A stretch of 46,438 bases of DNA. Origin: Ramlibacter sp. (GTDB lineage: Bacteria > Pseudomonadota > Gammaproteobacteria > Burkholderiales > Burkholderiaceae_C). Below the pieces are notes generated by a model. The model saw only the letters and a program-made list of their open reading frames with translations. It made no database searches and had not been told where the DNA came from. The stretch covers positions 1 to 46,438 of the forward strand of contig JAQZBU010000010.1 of the NCBI GenBank assembly GCA_029237735.1. Direction: 5' to 3'. This document shows positions 25,397 to 36,827 of the stretch, piece after piece. How positions within the stretch are numbered: the stretch's first letter is position 1; every line of letters begins with the position of its first letter. The position numbers and the translations under genes were made by a program.

Positions 25397-26572
25397 CTAG
25401 GGCTTGACGTAATCTGACACCACCTTCCACCTCCCGTCCTGGATCTGCGATAAGCGGGACAAGTCGGTGCCCAGCCGCTTTTTCGGGCCGAACCGCATTT
25501 CTGGCGTACCGAACATATCGGCCGGAATCACGATGCTATCCATGGCCTTGATAAAACTGTCGGTCGTGAGGTTGGGCCCGGCCTTGCGCGCGCTGGTAAC
25601 GAATGCGTCGATGGCCTGATAGCCGTAAACCGATTGCACGGTTGGGTCCTCATTGAACCTGGTTTTGTACTTGTTGGCCCAGAAACGAAGAGGCTGCGAA
25701 GCCTCATCAAGGTACGGTTGCTGCGCTGTGTGCGTTGCGTACAGCCCGTCCATAGTCTTTCCGCCCAGCTTGTGAAGCAGATCAGTGTAGATGCCGTGGG
25801 TGCCGATGAATACGGGGTTGAAGCCTATCTTTCGCGCTTCGCTGACCGCGCCTATGCTCTCGCGGATGACGGTGCCCAGCACCACAAGATCGCAGCCAGA
25901 TGACTTTAGTTTGGCTACCTGCGACGAAAAGTCCGTAGCGCCGCGCTTGTAGGTAGTCTTCTCGGCGTACTCCATATTCAGTGTCTTCAGGCCCGCTTCG
26001 CCGCCACGCATAACCTCAAAGCCGTAATCGTCGTCCTGGTAAAGGATGCAGGCTTTCTTGATGGTTTTATCTTTTATCAGCTTGGGCACGGACGTGCGCA
26101 TTTGGTCGTAGAAGGATGCGGAATTGGCGTATTTCAGGCGGTGAAATGGCTCATACATCTCGCGCGCCGCTGTATTTGGGAAAAAGTTGAGCACGTTCTT
26201 CTCGAACTGCACCGGCATGGCCGCCAGGTTGCTCGCTGCGCCAAGATGGCCCACCATCGCGAAAATCCTATCTTGGTTGACCAGTTTTTGCGTGGCCAGT
26301 ACAGCTCGCTTTGGGTCGTACGCCGAGTCCTCGACAATCAGCCTGAGCTTTCGGCCATGGATGCCGCCCTGTTCGTTGATCTCGTCCAAGCGCAGCATCA
26401 TGCCCAGCCGGTACTGCTTGCCGTAGCTGGCGATCGGGCCGGACAGGTCCTGGATCGACCCCAGCAGAATTTCGTCCTTGCTGACCCCCTGGTTGGCGTT
26501 CTGGGCTCCCGCCAACCCCGCCGCCAGGGCGAGAATTGACAGCGCGGCTGCGGCTTTTGGCTTGATCTGCAT
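25397..26572 (-). CDS. Periplasmic substrate-binding protein, LivK/branched-chain amino-acid ABC type
   Basis: 391 residues. A signal peptide (LSILALAAGLAGAQ) precedes the type I periplasmic-binding fold: EILLGSIQDLSGPIASYGKQYRLGMMLRLDEINEQGGIHGRKLRLIVEDSAYDPKRAVLATQKLV, then VGHLGAASNLAAMPV and YGYQAIDAFVTSARKAG. This family binds amino acids, amides, aromatic acids or urea outside the membrane. No permease or ATPase genes of an ABC importer are adjacent, so it is an orphan. It is followed at 39 bases by the giant signalling gene on the same strand, which suggests a sensory rather than purely transport role. The ligand cannot be predicted from sequence. Confidence 0.9.
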   Translation of the reverse strand: MQIKPKAAAALSILALAAGLAGAQNANQGVSKDEILLGSIQDLSGPIASYGKQYRLGMMLRLDEINEQGGIHGRKLRLIVEDSAYDPKRAVLATQKLVNQDRIFAMVGHLGAASNLAAMPVQFEKNVLNFFPNTAAREMYEPFHRLKYANSASFYDQMRTSVPKLIKDKTIKKACILYQDDDYGFEVMRGGEAGLKTLNMEYAEKTTYKRGATDFSSQVAKLKSSGCDLVVLGTVIRESIGAVSEARKIGFNPVFIGTHGIYTDLLHKLGGKTMDGLYATHTAQQPYLDEASQPLRFWANKYKTRFNEDPTVQSVYGYQAIDAFVTSARKAGPNLTTDSFIKAMDSIVIPADMFGTPEMRFGPKKRLGTDLSRLSQIQDGRWKVVSDYVKP

Positions 26573-26727
26573 ATGCGGCTCCAGGTAAATGGGCAGCTCC
26601 TGGTACGCATTCTTGCCGAGCGGCTCAAGGAGTCAAGCTGTGTTAACCCACACGTCCGTCGCAGAAGTTGCCTAGCCGCCATTACTTGCGACGTCATCGA
26701 CGGACGGCCGGCGCCGGTGAAAGATAG

Positions 26728-26753
26728 CCGCCATCACGGGCTTGACCCGTGAT
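26728..26753. repeat. CTTGA-loop palindromic repeat, copy 1
   Basis: ATCACGGG (26730-26737), loop CTTGA, CCCGTGAT (26743-26750). It lies just upstream of the small membrane-protein gene. The same design with different but paired stem bases recurs twice at 29601-29679. Confidence 0.7.
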
Positions 26754-26774
26754 CCACTTTCAAGGAGCCATACC

Positions 26775-27179
26775 ATGTCCATCTTTTCCTCTCCCAAATT
26801 CCTTCGCAATGTGCTGTGGGCCGATGCCGCCGCCGGCGCGGTGAGCAGCCTCCTGCACCTGCTGGCCGCCGACGCGCTCGCCGGGCTGCTGGGGCTCCCG
26901 GCCGGCGTGCTGCTCATGAGTGGCGCGCTGCTGCTCCTGTACGTGGCGGCGGCGATGTACCTCGCCGCGTATGAGCCGATCCCACGCACGGGCGTCGGCA
27001 TGCTGGTCGCGGCCAATTGGGCCTGGGTCGGCGGCTGCGCCGTGGTGTTCCTGATGAATGCCGGGACGGCGACGCCGTTAGGCCAGGCTTACATGATCGT
27101 TCACGCCCTGGCCGTCGCAGCGCTGGCCGAGATGGAATGGTTCGGCCTGCGGCACGCGCCGCGCGTCGGCTGGATCTGA
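26775..27179 (+). CDS. Small four-helix membrane protein of unknown function
   Basis: 134 residues from ATG 26775, which has AAGGAG 6 bases upstream; the upstream in-frame start at 26742 falls inside a palindromic repeat. Four hydrophobic helices are visible: around [63 protein letters not shown] and [20 protein letters not shown]. Size and layout resemble small conserved inner-membrane proteins of Proteobacteria. No catalytic motif is visible and I do not recognise a named family. It precedes serC by 152 bases and may be transcribed separately. Confidence 0.75.
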   Translation: MSIFSSPKFLRNVLWADAAAGAVSSLLHLLAADALAGLLGLPAGVLLMSGALLLLYVAAAMYLAAYEPIPRTGVGMLVAANWAWVGGCAVVFLMNAGTATPLGQAYMIVHALAVAALAEMEWFGLRHAPRVGWI

Positions 27180-27331
27180 ACGCCGCGCGGGCGACTGTCG
27201 CTGGACTGCCCCAGGTCAAAGGCGCGGTCCCGGCGCCGGCGTGGGGGAATCTCTTTCTTGTATGCTGTGGAACTTTGGCGCTATTGCCTGCGCCGACCCG
27301 GTTCCCATCCCCAGCCAAGAGAGAAAACCCC

Positions 27332-28414
27332 ATGACCCGCGTCTTCAATTTCAGCCCCGGACCCGCCACCCTGCCCGAATCCGTCCTGCGCAAGGCAGCC
27401 GAGGAAATGCTCGACTGGCACGGGAGTGGCATGTCCGTGATGGAGATGAGCCACCGAGGCAAGGAATTCATCTCTATCCACGCCGAAGCAGAAAGCCTGC
27501 TGCGCGAGCTGCTCGGCGTGCCGGCCAACTACAAGGTGCTGTTCATGCAGGGCGGCGCCATCGGCGAGAACGCCATCGTCCCCATGAACCTGATCGGCAA
27601 GACCGGCAAGGCCGACTACGTCGTCACCGGCGACTGGTCGAAGAAGTCGATCAAGGAAGCCAGGACGTACGGCAAGGCCAACGTCGCCGCCACGGGCGAG
27701 GCCAGCAACTTCACGGCCATACCGAAACAATCCGAGTGGAAGCTCGATCCCGACGCCTCCTACGTGCACATCTGCTCGAACGAGACGATCGGCGGCGTCG
27801 AATACCACTGGACGCCCGACACGGGCGCCGTGCCTCTGGTGGCCGACATGTCGTCCAACATCATGTCGCGCCCGATCGACATCGCAAAGTACGGCCTCAT
27901 CTACGCCGGCGCGCAGAAGAACATGGGCCCCTCGGGCGTGACCGTCGTCATCGTGCGCGATGACCTGATCGGCCATGCGTTACCGATCACGCCTTCCGCT
28001 TTCAACTACCAGCTGCAGGCCGACAACGACTCGATGTACAACACGCCGCCCACCTATGCGATCTACATCGCGGGCCTGGTGTTCAAGCACATCAAGGAGA
28101 TGGGTGGCCTGAAGGCCATGGAAGGGCACAACAAGGCCAAGGCCGCCATCCTCTACGACTACCTGGACAACAGCAAGTTCTACAGCAACCCGGTCGCCAA
28201 GGAAGACCGCTCGCTCATGAACGTGCCCTTCAAGCTGAAGGACGATTCGCTGGACGATGCCTTCCTGAAGGGCGCGCAAGCCAAGGGGATGATCCAGCTC
28301 AAGGGCCATCGCTCGGTAGGCGGCATGCGTGCTTCCATCTACAATGCCATGCCGGTCGAGGGCGTGAAGGCGCTGGTGGCCTACATGAAGGAATTCGAGG
28401 TCCAGCATGGGTAG
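27332..28414 (+). CDS. serC: Phosphoserine aminotransferase
   Basis: 360 residues from ATG 27332 ([19 protein letters not shown]), the usual length. It is PLP-dependent and converts 3-phosphohydroxypyruvate plus glutamate to phosphoserine; it also serves pyridoxal-phosphate synthesis. Key segments are [33 protein letters not shown] and [12 protein letters not shown], with the PLP-binding Lys196. The C-terminal [16 protein letters not shown] binds phosphate. The extended open frame upstream to 27017 has no conserved residues. It overlaps the following serA by 8 bases, so the two genes are translated together. Confidence 0.97.
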   Translation: MTRVFNFSPGPATLPESVLRKAAEEMLDWHGSGMSVMEMSHRGKEFISIHAEAESLLRELLGVPANYKVLFMQGGAIGENAIVPMNLIGKTGKADYVVTGDWSKKSIKEARTYGKANVAATGEASNFTAIPKQSEWKLDPDASYVHICSNETIGGVEYHWTPDTGAVPLVADMSSNIMSRPIDIAKYGLIYAGAQKNMGPSGVTVVIVRDDLIGHALPITPSAFNYQLQADNDSMYNTPPTYAIYIAGLVFKHIKEMGGLKAMEGHNKAKAAILYDYLDNSKFYSNPVAKEDRSLMNVPFKLKDDSLDDAFLKGAQAKGMIQLKGHRSVGGMRASIYNAMPVEGVKALVAYMKEFEVQHG

Positions 28415-29591
28415 GCATTTCAAGATACTGGTTCTAAACCAGATCTCCGCAAACGGCCTGAAGCGCCTGCCCACCGAGGCATACACGACAGGCAAGGACC
28501 TTGCCGAACCCGACGCCGTGCTCGTTCGCTCGGCCGACATGCACGGCATCGACATCCCGGCGAGCGTGAAGGCCATTGGCCGTGCCGGCGCGGGCACCAA
28601 CAACATCCCGGTCAAGGCGATGAGTGCGCGGGGCGTCCCCGTCTTCAACGCGCCGGGCGCCAACGCGAACGCGGTGAAGGAGCTGGTGCTCGCCGGCATG
28701 CTGATGGCGGCGCGCAACCTGGCACCGGCGCAGCGCTTCGTCGAAAAGCTCGACCCTGCCTCCGCCGACCTGGACAAGGCCGTGGAAGACGGCAAGAAGA
28801 ACTTTGCGGGTTACGAGTTGGCCGGCCAAACGCTCGGCATCGTCGGCCTGGGCAAGATCGGCTGCCTCGTTGCGGACGCGGCGATCAAGCTCGGCATGAA
28901 CGTGCTGGGCTACGACCCGGAAATCACTGTGGACGCGGCCTGGAGCCTGCCCGCGCAGGTGAAAAAGGCCGCCAGCGTCGGCGACGTGCTCAAGAACGCC
29001 AACTTCGTCAGCCTGCATGTGCCGCTGGTGGAGGCCACGCGCGACCTCATCAACGAGAAGAACGTGGGCATGGCCAAGCACGGCGCCGTCCTGCTCAACT
29101 TCTCCCGAGAGGGCGTGGTGAGCGATTCGGCGGTGCTGGCGGCGCTCGACAGCGGACAGCTCGGCTGGTACGTGTGCGACTTCCCCAGCGGGAAGATCCT
29201 GCGCCACGCCAAGGTGGTGGCCTTGCCCCACCTCGGTGCGTCCACGCGAGAGGCGGAGGAAAACTGCGCCATCATGGTGGCCGATCAGCTGCGGGACTTC
29301 CTCGAGCACGGCAACGTCGCCAACGCGGTGAACTTCCCGCAGGTGAGCATGGCGCGCGAGTCGCGATTCCGCGTGGCGATCGCCAACGCGAACGTCCCGA
29401 ACATGCTGGGGCAAATCTCCACGGCCATGGCCAACGCGGGGCTGAACATCCACAACATGGTGAACAAGTCGCGCGGTGACATGGCCTACACCTTGGTGGA
29501 TGTGGACAGCCCGGTCAGCGATTCCGTCATCGCGGCGCTGAGGGGCATCGAGGGCGTGCTGGCGGTGCGCTATCTGCCGCAGGCGGAGTGA
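28407..29591 (+). CDS. serA: D-3-phosphoglycerate dehydrogenase
   Basis: 394 residues. It oxidises 3-phosphoglycerate with NAD, the first step of serine synthesis, feeding SerC encoded just upstream. Visible parts are the substrate loop VRSADMHG and [12 protein letters not shown], the NAD fold [18 protein letters not shown], and the catalytic residues in [10 protein letters not shown] (Arg), the intervening acidic region and [16 protein letters not shown] (His). A C-terminal ACT domain of about 75 residues ([28 protein letters not shown]) probably binds serine for feedback control. The order serC-serA with an 8-base overlap suggests an operon. An inverted-repeat pair follows 10 bases after the stop. 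Confidence 0.96.
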   Translation: MGRHFKILVLNQISANGLKRLPTEAYTTGKDLAEPDAVLVRSADMHGIDIPASVKAIGRAGAGTNNIPVKAMSARGVPVFNAPGANANAVKELVLAGMLMAARNLAPAQRFVEKLDPASADLDKAVEDGKKNFAGYELAGQTLGIVGLGKIGCLVADAAIKLGMNVLGYDPEITVDAAWSLPAQVKKAASVGDVLKNANFVSLHVPLVEATRDLINEKNVGMAKHGAVLLNFSREGVVSDSAVLAALDSGQLGWYVCDFPSGKILRHAKVVALPHLGASTREAEENCAIMVADQLRDFLEHGNVANAVNFPQVSMARESRFRVAIANANVPNMLGQISTAMANAGLNIHNMVNKSRGDMAYTLVDVDSPVSDSVIAALRGIEGVLAVRYLPQAE

Positions 29592-29600
29592 AGCGTTTGT

Positions 29601-29679
29601 CATCCCGGACTTGATCCGGGATCCATGCCTCGCAAGGGAACACGCCGCCGTGGATTGCGGGTCAAGCCCGCAATGACCC
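29601..29679. repeat. Paired CTTGA-loop palindromic repeats in inverted orientation (copies 2 and 3)
   Basis: First hairpin: ATCCCGGA (29603-29610), loop CTTGA, TCCGGGAT. Second hairpin: ATTGCGGG (29654-29661), loop TCAAG, CCCGCAAT, which is the same element on the other strand. The element lies between serA and acnA and could act as a weak terminator or an mRNA stabiliser. It resembles REP-type elements. Confidence 0.75.
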
Positions 29680-29734
29680 TAGGTTTGGCTTCTGGCTGCA
29701 AAATGTGGCAAGAGCAACAACACCCGAGGTTGAG

Positions 29735-32598
<2,864 letters not shown>

Positions 32599-32602
<4 letters not shown>

Positions 32603-33801
32603 GCCTGCTCATCGCGGGTGGCGGGATGGGTGGTCTGGCCGCGGCGCTGGCTTGCAGCAAGGTGGGCTGGCAACCGCGCATCTTCGAGCAGGCGAAGCAG
32701 TTCAGCGAAGTCGGGGCGGGCATCCAGCTGGGCCCCAACGCCACGCGAATCCTGGCGCGCTGGGGATTGGCCCGGGCCCTTTCGGATGTGGCGGCATTTC
32801 CACGGCAACTGCGTGTGCGCAGCGCGCGGGACGGCGCGCAGCTGGGTGCACTGCGGCTCGGCGAGGCCTTCGAAGAGCGTTATGGTGCGCCGTACGCCAC
32901 CGTGCACCGCGCCGATCTCCAGGCGGTGCTGGTCGAGGCAGTGCGGGCCGCGGGCATCCAGCCCCGGCTCTCTTGCAGGGTGATCGCGGTAAAGCCCGAG
33001 CCGGAGGGCGTGACGGTGGAGGTCCAGGACATCGGTCCGCAAGACGGCGATGCGCTCATGGCTGTCAAAGGCGCCGCCCTCATCGGTGCGGATGGCCTTT
33101 GGAGCAGCGTACGCAAGCACGTGTTGGATGACAAGCCGCCGAGTCCCACGGGCCACGTGGCCTATCGGGGTGTCGTCCCGCAGGCCGACTTGCCGGCGCG
33201 GCTTCGTTCCAACGACGTGAACGTGTGGCTGGGCCCACGAATGCACCTCGTCGCCTACCCCGTCCGGGGGGCGAGCCTGCTCAACGTGGTGGTGATCGTG
33301 CAGGGTCAAGCACCGGGGCCGGCCGAAGACTGGGACCAGGAGGCCGTGGCGGCCGAACTGCAAAGGGCGATGGGAACGCTGTGCACGCCGCTGCGTGAAC
33401 TCGTCCTGGCGATGCCCTCGTGGCGGCTGTGGGCGCTGAACGATCGCACGCCGATGCGCAGTGCCGACGAAATGGCGCGCGGCCGTGTAGCTTTGCTCGG
33501 AGATGCAGCCCACCCCATGCGGCCGTATTTCGCGCAGGGCGCCGGCATGGCTATCGAGGATGCCGCCGAACTGGCGCGCCTTCTTTCGCGCGCGAACGGC
33601 AGGGCGGTGGACGTGCCCGAGGCGCTGCGTGACTACGCGCTGAACCGGTGGCGGCGAGACGCTCGTGTACAGGCCCTGTCGCGGCGCAACGGACGCATCT
33701 TCCACTCAACGGGCCTGGTGAGATGGGGTCGCGACCTGGCGTTGCGAGTATCGGGGGAACGGCTGCTGGACCAGCCGTGGCTGTACGGCAAAACTCCCTA
33801 G
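32599..33801 (+). CDS. FAD-dependent monooxygenase, class A flavoprotein hydroxylase
   Basis: 400 residues. The family uses NAD(P)H and O2 to hydroxylate aromatic rings, as in salicylate or 3-hydroxybenzoate hydroxylases. The dinucleotide fold [24 protein letters not shown], the [10 protein letters not shown] (DG) motif and the [28 protein letters not shown] (GD) motif are all present, with [13 protein letters not shown] between them. The C-terminal [17 protein letters not shown] tail is as in salicylate-1-monooxygenase-like proteins. The ATG overlaps the acnA stop (ATGA), so it is translated with acnA. It converges without spacing on the next gene. The substrate is unknown. Confidence 0.9.
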
Positions 33802-34113
33802 TTACGCCGGCGAAAACGGCGCCGGGTTCAGCAGCTCGTTGTTCATCTCGGCGATCAGCGGAAGCACCTTGGGCACAAACGATGTCCACGGCCCGGAAGC
33901 GGCCAGCAGGGCGCGGCGGCGCTGCCGTTCCTCATAAGAGTCGTAGGACCACAGGTGGATCACCTTGTTGATCGAGCCGATTTCGGTGCTGTAGAAGCCC
34001 AGCAGGTTTCCGAGGATCGGCCGCTCGATGGCGATGCCCTCGTCGTCCATCAGCCGCATGAACTCGCCCAGCTTGCCCGGGTGAAGGATGTACGACCGCA
34101 TCTCGACGATCAT
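33802..34113 (-). CDS. NIPSNAP-family protein
   Basis: 103 residues from ATG 34113 (MIVEMRSYILHPGKLGEF). The NIPSNAP fold, a dimeric alpha-beta barrel, is visible in EMRSYILHPGKLGEFMRLMDDEGIAI, LLGFYSTEIGSINKVIHLWSYDSYEERQRRRALL and WTSFVPKVLPLIAEMNNELL. Function in bacteria is mostly unknown, though these proteins are often found beside oxidative catabolic enzymes. It starts 7 bases after the oxygenase stop, at the end of a five-gene operon. Its stop abuts the stop of the converging monooxygenase directly. Confidence 0.88.
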   Translation of the reverse strand: MIVEMRSYILHPGKLGEFMRLMDDEGIAIERPILGNLLGFYSTEIGSINKVIHLWSYDSYEERQRRRALLAASGPWTSFVPKVLPLIAEMNNELLNPAPFSPA

Positions 34114-34120
34114 GACTGCC

Positions 34121-34900
34121 TCACGCCCACAGCACGAGGCTTCGATCGGGCATGCGGCCGACGAATGAACCGATCGATACGCGGCTGCCGCCCGGCTTTG
34201 CCACCCCCGGCGCGATCTCATGCGGATTGCGGGTGTTGAATATCACGACATCGCCGGCTGTCGGACGGTACACGTGTGCGGGTACGCCCTCGGTCAGGCT
34301 TCGGTCCAGCCCGTAACTCTTGGGGATTTCGCCCGGCGTGACCTGGGGATTCCACGGGCTGTTGTAGACGGTGGTGTGCCCACCCGACTGCAGTTCTTCC
34401 GCGAAAAAATTCCAGCCGACCTGGCCGTCGATGCGGCCGATCGAATAATCGGGTGAATTGACCGGCGCCCAGTCCACATGCAAGTCGATCTTGTCGCTGG
34501 TGGACCGCACGATCCCCGCGAAGTACGGGCGGCCGTCTTCCCGCGCGAAGTCGACCGCCTCGGGCCAGACATCCTGCAGGCGGTCCATCAGCCGCCGAAG
34601 GGGATTGAACGAGCGCGCGAACACCTCGTCGACATCGGCCTGCGCCTTCGGCACGTCGGCGAGGAACTCTTCCTTCGTCTTGGTCCACCGGTATTGATAC
34701 TGTGCCATGCCGATAAACCCGATGCGCTCGCTGACGTTGTAGTACTGCATGTTGCCCTGGCTCGCCGCGGCGGCAAAGGCTTCGCATTCCTGGCGGGTGG
34801 CGAACTGGGGAATGCGGATCGCCGGAATCTTGTTGTCAAACAAGAGGCGCAGGTTTTCCTGGGTGAGCTCGTGCTCTTGATCACTGGTCCACGTCGTCAT
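34121..34900 (-). CDS. 2-oxoglutarate / Fe(II)-dependent oxygenase
   Basis: 259 residues. The facial triad is visible as His141-x-Asp143 (LHVDWAP) and distal His227 (TRNPHEIAP). Arg240 (GSRVSIGSFVG) is placed to bind 2-oxoglutarate. The double-stranded beta-helix is suggested by VGWNFFAEELQSGGHTTVYNSPW and RPTAGDVVIFNTRN. Because HxD is intact it should hydroxylate rather than halogenate; related WelO5-type halogenases have HxG. The start ATG 34900 is 12 bases after the cupin stop. Its neighbours suggest oxidation of a small acid or amide, but the substrate cannot be named. Confidence 0.85.
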   Translation of the reverse strand: MTTWTSDQEHELTQENLRLLFDNKIPAIRIPQFATRQECEAFAAAASQGNMQYYNVSERIGFIGMAQYQYRWTKTKEEFLADVPKAQADVDEVFARSFNPLRRLMDRLQDVWPEAVDFAREDGRPYFAGIVRSTSDKIDLHVDWAPVNSPDYSIGRIDGQVGWNFFAEELQSGGHTTVYNSPWNPQVTPGEIPKSYGLDRSLTEGVPAHVYRPTAGDVVIFNTRNPHEIAPGVAKPGGSRVSIGSFVGRMPDRSLVLWA

Positions 34901-34912
34901 CTCAAGCTCCTG

Positions 34913-35305
34913 CTATTCGCTAACCCACGTCTTGGTGGGCGGGGACTTGATCTCGAGTTGCTCGCAGTCCTCCAGGGCTTCGCTGTAGTGTTCCACGCCC
35001 TCCGGATGAATCCACGACGTGCCGGCTTCGGCGATGAATTCCTTGCCGCCGATGACCAGACGCAACCTGCCCCGGATGAGATACGCGACGGTCTCATGGT
35101 CCATGTGCTTGTGCACCGGATCGACGAGGCCCTTCTCGCGGAAGACATGCAGCATCAGGATTTCCTTGCCCACCATCAGCCGGCGGACCTCCACGATGCC
35201 TTTTGGCTTGACCCCTTCCACCGCGGCGAGGCGTTCGGGCTTGATCTGGTCCCTGACGGTGAAATATCCCTCGGTGAGGGGTAATGAGCGCGCCGGATCT
35301 ATCAC
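34913..35305 (-). CDS. Small single-domain cupin protein
   Basis: 130 residues from GTG 35305, chosen because a strong AAGGAG lies 7 bases upstream; the longer frame to 35392 lies wholly inside gntR. The cupin motif 1 is HKHMDHETVAYLIRGRLRLVIGG (H-x-H-x4-E) and motif 2 includes AGTSWIHPEGVEHYSE. The metal is presumably bound by two His, Glu and a further His. Function may be an isomerase, a lyase, or a ligand or product stabiliser. Its GTG overlaps the gntR stop (GTGA), so both are translated in series. Confidence 0.88.
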   Translation of the reverse strand: MIDPARSLPLTEGYFTVRDQIKPERLAAVEGVKPKGIVEVRRLMVGKEILMLHVFREKGLVDPVHKHMDHETVAYLIRGRLRLVIGGKEFIAEAGTSWIHPEGVEHYSEALEDCEQLEIKSPPTKTWVSE

Positions 35306-35985
35306 GTAGAGTCTCCTTGAGGTAATTTGGCCTGCCCGAGCAGCACGAATTTGGCCGAGCGGATGTGGCAGCTCATGACCCACTTCGCCCACTCGCGGTC
35401 CTTGCTCGACAGCGCGTCGAGCAGTTCCCGATGGTGATGAAAACTTCTTGCGAGCTGCTGCGGGTCATACTGACGGAACGTCTTCTGCACGATCGGCACC
35501 TCGATGCAGTTGGCCAGTTGCGTGACCAGCCGGGTATTGCGGCTGGCGGTGCCCAGCAGCGAGTGGAACCTGCGATTGAGAACGCCGATGCGCGCCAGGT
35601 TCGATTCCGATATGTCGCAGCCTCGCGATTCGATGTCGCCTTGCAGGTTCGTGAGCTGACGCAACTGCGCCGGTTCGATGTGCACGGCTGCCTCGGCGGC
35701 GACTTCGCTTTCCAACAGCAGCCGCAGATCGAAAATCTCGCGAACCTCGGCGTCCGTCCAGGCTTTCACGAATGTGCCGCTGTTGGGCTTGAAATAAAGG
35801 AATCCCTCGGCCACCAATTGGCGCATCGCCTCCCGCACGGGCGTACGGGAGGTGCCCAGTTCATTCGCGAGCTGTTCTTCAGTAAGGCGCATTCCCGATG
35901 CGTAGGCGCCGGTCATCACCTTGTCCTTGATGTGCGCGCAGGCCTGGGCGGCCGAGGACGATGACTTGTCGATGGAGATCTGCAT
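35302..35985 (-). CDS. GntR-family regulator, FCD (FadR-like) type
   Basis: 227 residues from ATG 35985. The N-terminal winged helix is visible in AAQACAHIKDKVMTGAYASGMRLTEEQLANELGTSRTPVREAMRQLVAEGFLYFKPNSGTFV. The C-terminal all-helical FCD domain (about 85-215) includes REIFDLRLLLESEVAAEAA and RFHSLLGTASRNTRL. It typically binds a small organic acid and releases DNA. It sits second in a compact operon, 4 bases after the racemase-like gene, and the divergent promoter is next to it. A GTATAC-centred sequence upstream of dctQ and a perfect copy inside dctQ are candidate operators. Confidence 0.92.
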   Translation of the reverse strand: MQISIDKSSSSAAQACAHIKDKVMTGAYASGMRLTEEQLANELGTSRTPVREAMRQLVAEGFLYFKPNSGTFVKAWTDAEVREIFDLRLLLESEVAAEAAVHIEPAQLRQLTNLQGDIESRGCDISESNLARIGVLNRRFHSLLGTASRNTRLVTQLANCIEVPIVQKTFRQYDPQQLARSFHHHRELLDALSSKDREWAKWVMSCHIRSAKFVLLGQAKLPQGDST

Positions 35986-35989
35986 GAGG

Positions 35990-36733
35990 TCAGTGCATTT
36001 CGAGCAGGCTGCCGAAACCCGCCTGCTGGTCCATGATCCCGGCGGACCGCAATGCGTGCCAATAGATGGCGGTGTTGATGGCCAGCACGGGTTTGCCCAA
36101 CCACAGTTCGCCCGCAGCGGCAAGCCGGGCCATGGCGAGATTGGTCCCCACCTGCACAAGCGCATCGACGTCGTCCCCGTCGAGGGCCTTGAGCTGGGTG
36201 GCCATCTCGCGTTCGGTCACGTGCGCAATATGCACCGGGCTTTCGCATTTGAGCCCGTGGATCCGCTTGACCTCGTAGCCGCAATCTTCGAAGAAGCGGA
36301 TCACATTGCGATCGCCGACAGGCTGGTATGGCGTCAGCACGGCGATGCGCTTTGCGCCGAATTTATCCAGCGCAGCGCCGCAGGCGTCGGACCCCATGGT
36401 CACAGGCAGGCCGGTGCGTTCCAGCAAATGGGCCTTCAATTTCCGGCTCGCCTCCAGGCCGCCCCAGAAGACCTCCGCCGAGATTCCCAGCACCAGCTGG
36501 TCCGGCTGGCAGGACATGACGGAATCCACGGCTTCGTCCTGCGCCGCAGAGATGAGCTCGATGAGGCGGTCGAAGTCGGCGTCATTGTTCAGCGCGATGT
36601 TCGGTATGCGGATCCTGCTGATGTGGTTTGTTACGCCGAGCGGCCGCATGCTGTCGAACTCCGGCTGGACGCTCGTGTTCGTGGATGGCACCAGTACGGC
36701 GAGTTTTTGCCGCCAGCCCAATGAGTCTGTCAT
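35990..36733 (-). CDS. Asp/Glu racemase superfamily protein (maleate isomerase / arylmalonate decarboxylase-like)
   Basis: 247 residues. The N-terminus LAVLVPSTNTSVQPEFDSMR and INTAIYWHALRSAG match the maleate cis-trans isomerase branch. That fold normally uses two catalytic Cys. Here the equivalents are Gly83-Ile-Ser85 in VLGISAEVFW and Gly196 in VQVGTNLA, so neither cysteine is present at the expected positions. A decarboxylase, a different isomerase, or a non-enzymatic role must be considered. It is the first gene of the operon with an AAGGGG site before ATG 36733. It is divergent from the TRAP transporter genes, which suggests that its substrate is an imported acid. Confidence 0.82.
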   Translation of the reverse strand: MTDSLGWRQKLAVLVPSTNTSVQPEFDSMRPLGVTNHISRIRIPNIALNNDADFDRLIELISAAQDEAVDSVMSCQPDQLVLGISAEVFWGGLEASRKLKAHLLERTGLPVTMGSDACGAALDKFGAKRIAVLTPYQPVGDRNVIRFFEDCGYEVKRIHGLKCESPVHIAHVTEREMATQLKALDGDDVDALVQVGTNLAMARLAAAGELWLGKPVLAINTAIYWHALRSAGIMDQQAGFGSLLEMH

Positions 36734-36768
36734 TCGGATTCCCCTTGTCGGAAAAGTTCTTGCGTGCT

Positions 36769-36798
36769 CAAAGTTGTCCGGTTAACATTGTATACGTT
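36769..36798. promoter_or_regulatory. Divergent regulatory region with CAAAGTTGT motif and GTATAC half-palindrome
   Basis: CAAAGTTGTCCGGTTA (36769-36784) closely matches, on the other strand, a sequence in the divergent region at 43036-43051. ATTGTATACGTT (36787-36798) is an imperfect FCD-GntR-like palindrome. Both lie between the racemase-like gene and dctQ. Confidence 0.45.
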
Positions 36799-36827
36799 CA
36801 AATCGAACGCGCAAGAAAAGGTTCTTC

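Noticed and set aside
28434..29603. 389-residue minus frame over serA
   Set aside because: Shadow of serA, with no motif and no ribosome-binding site.
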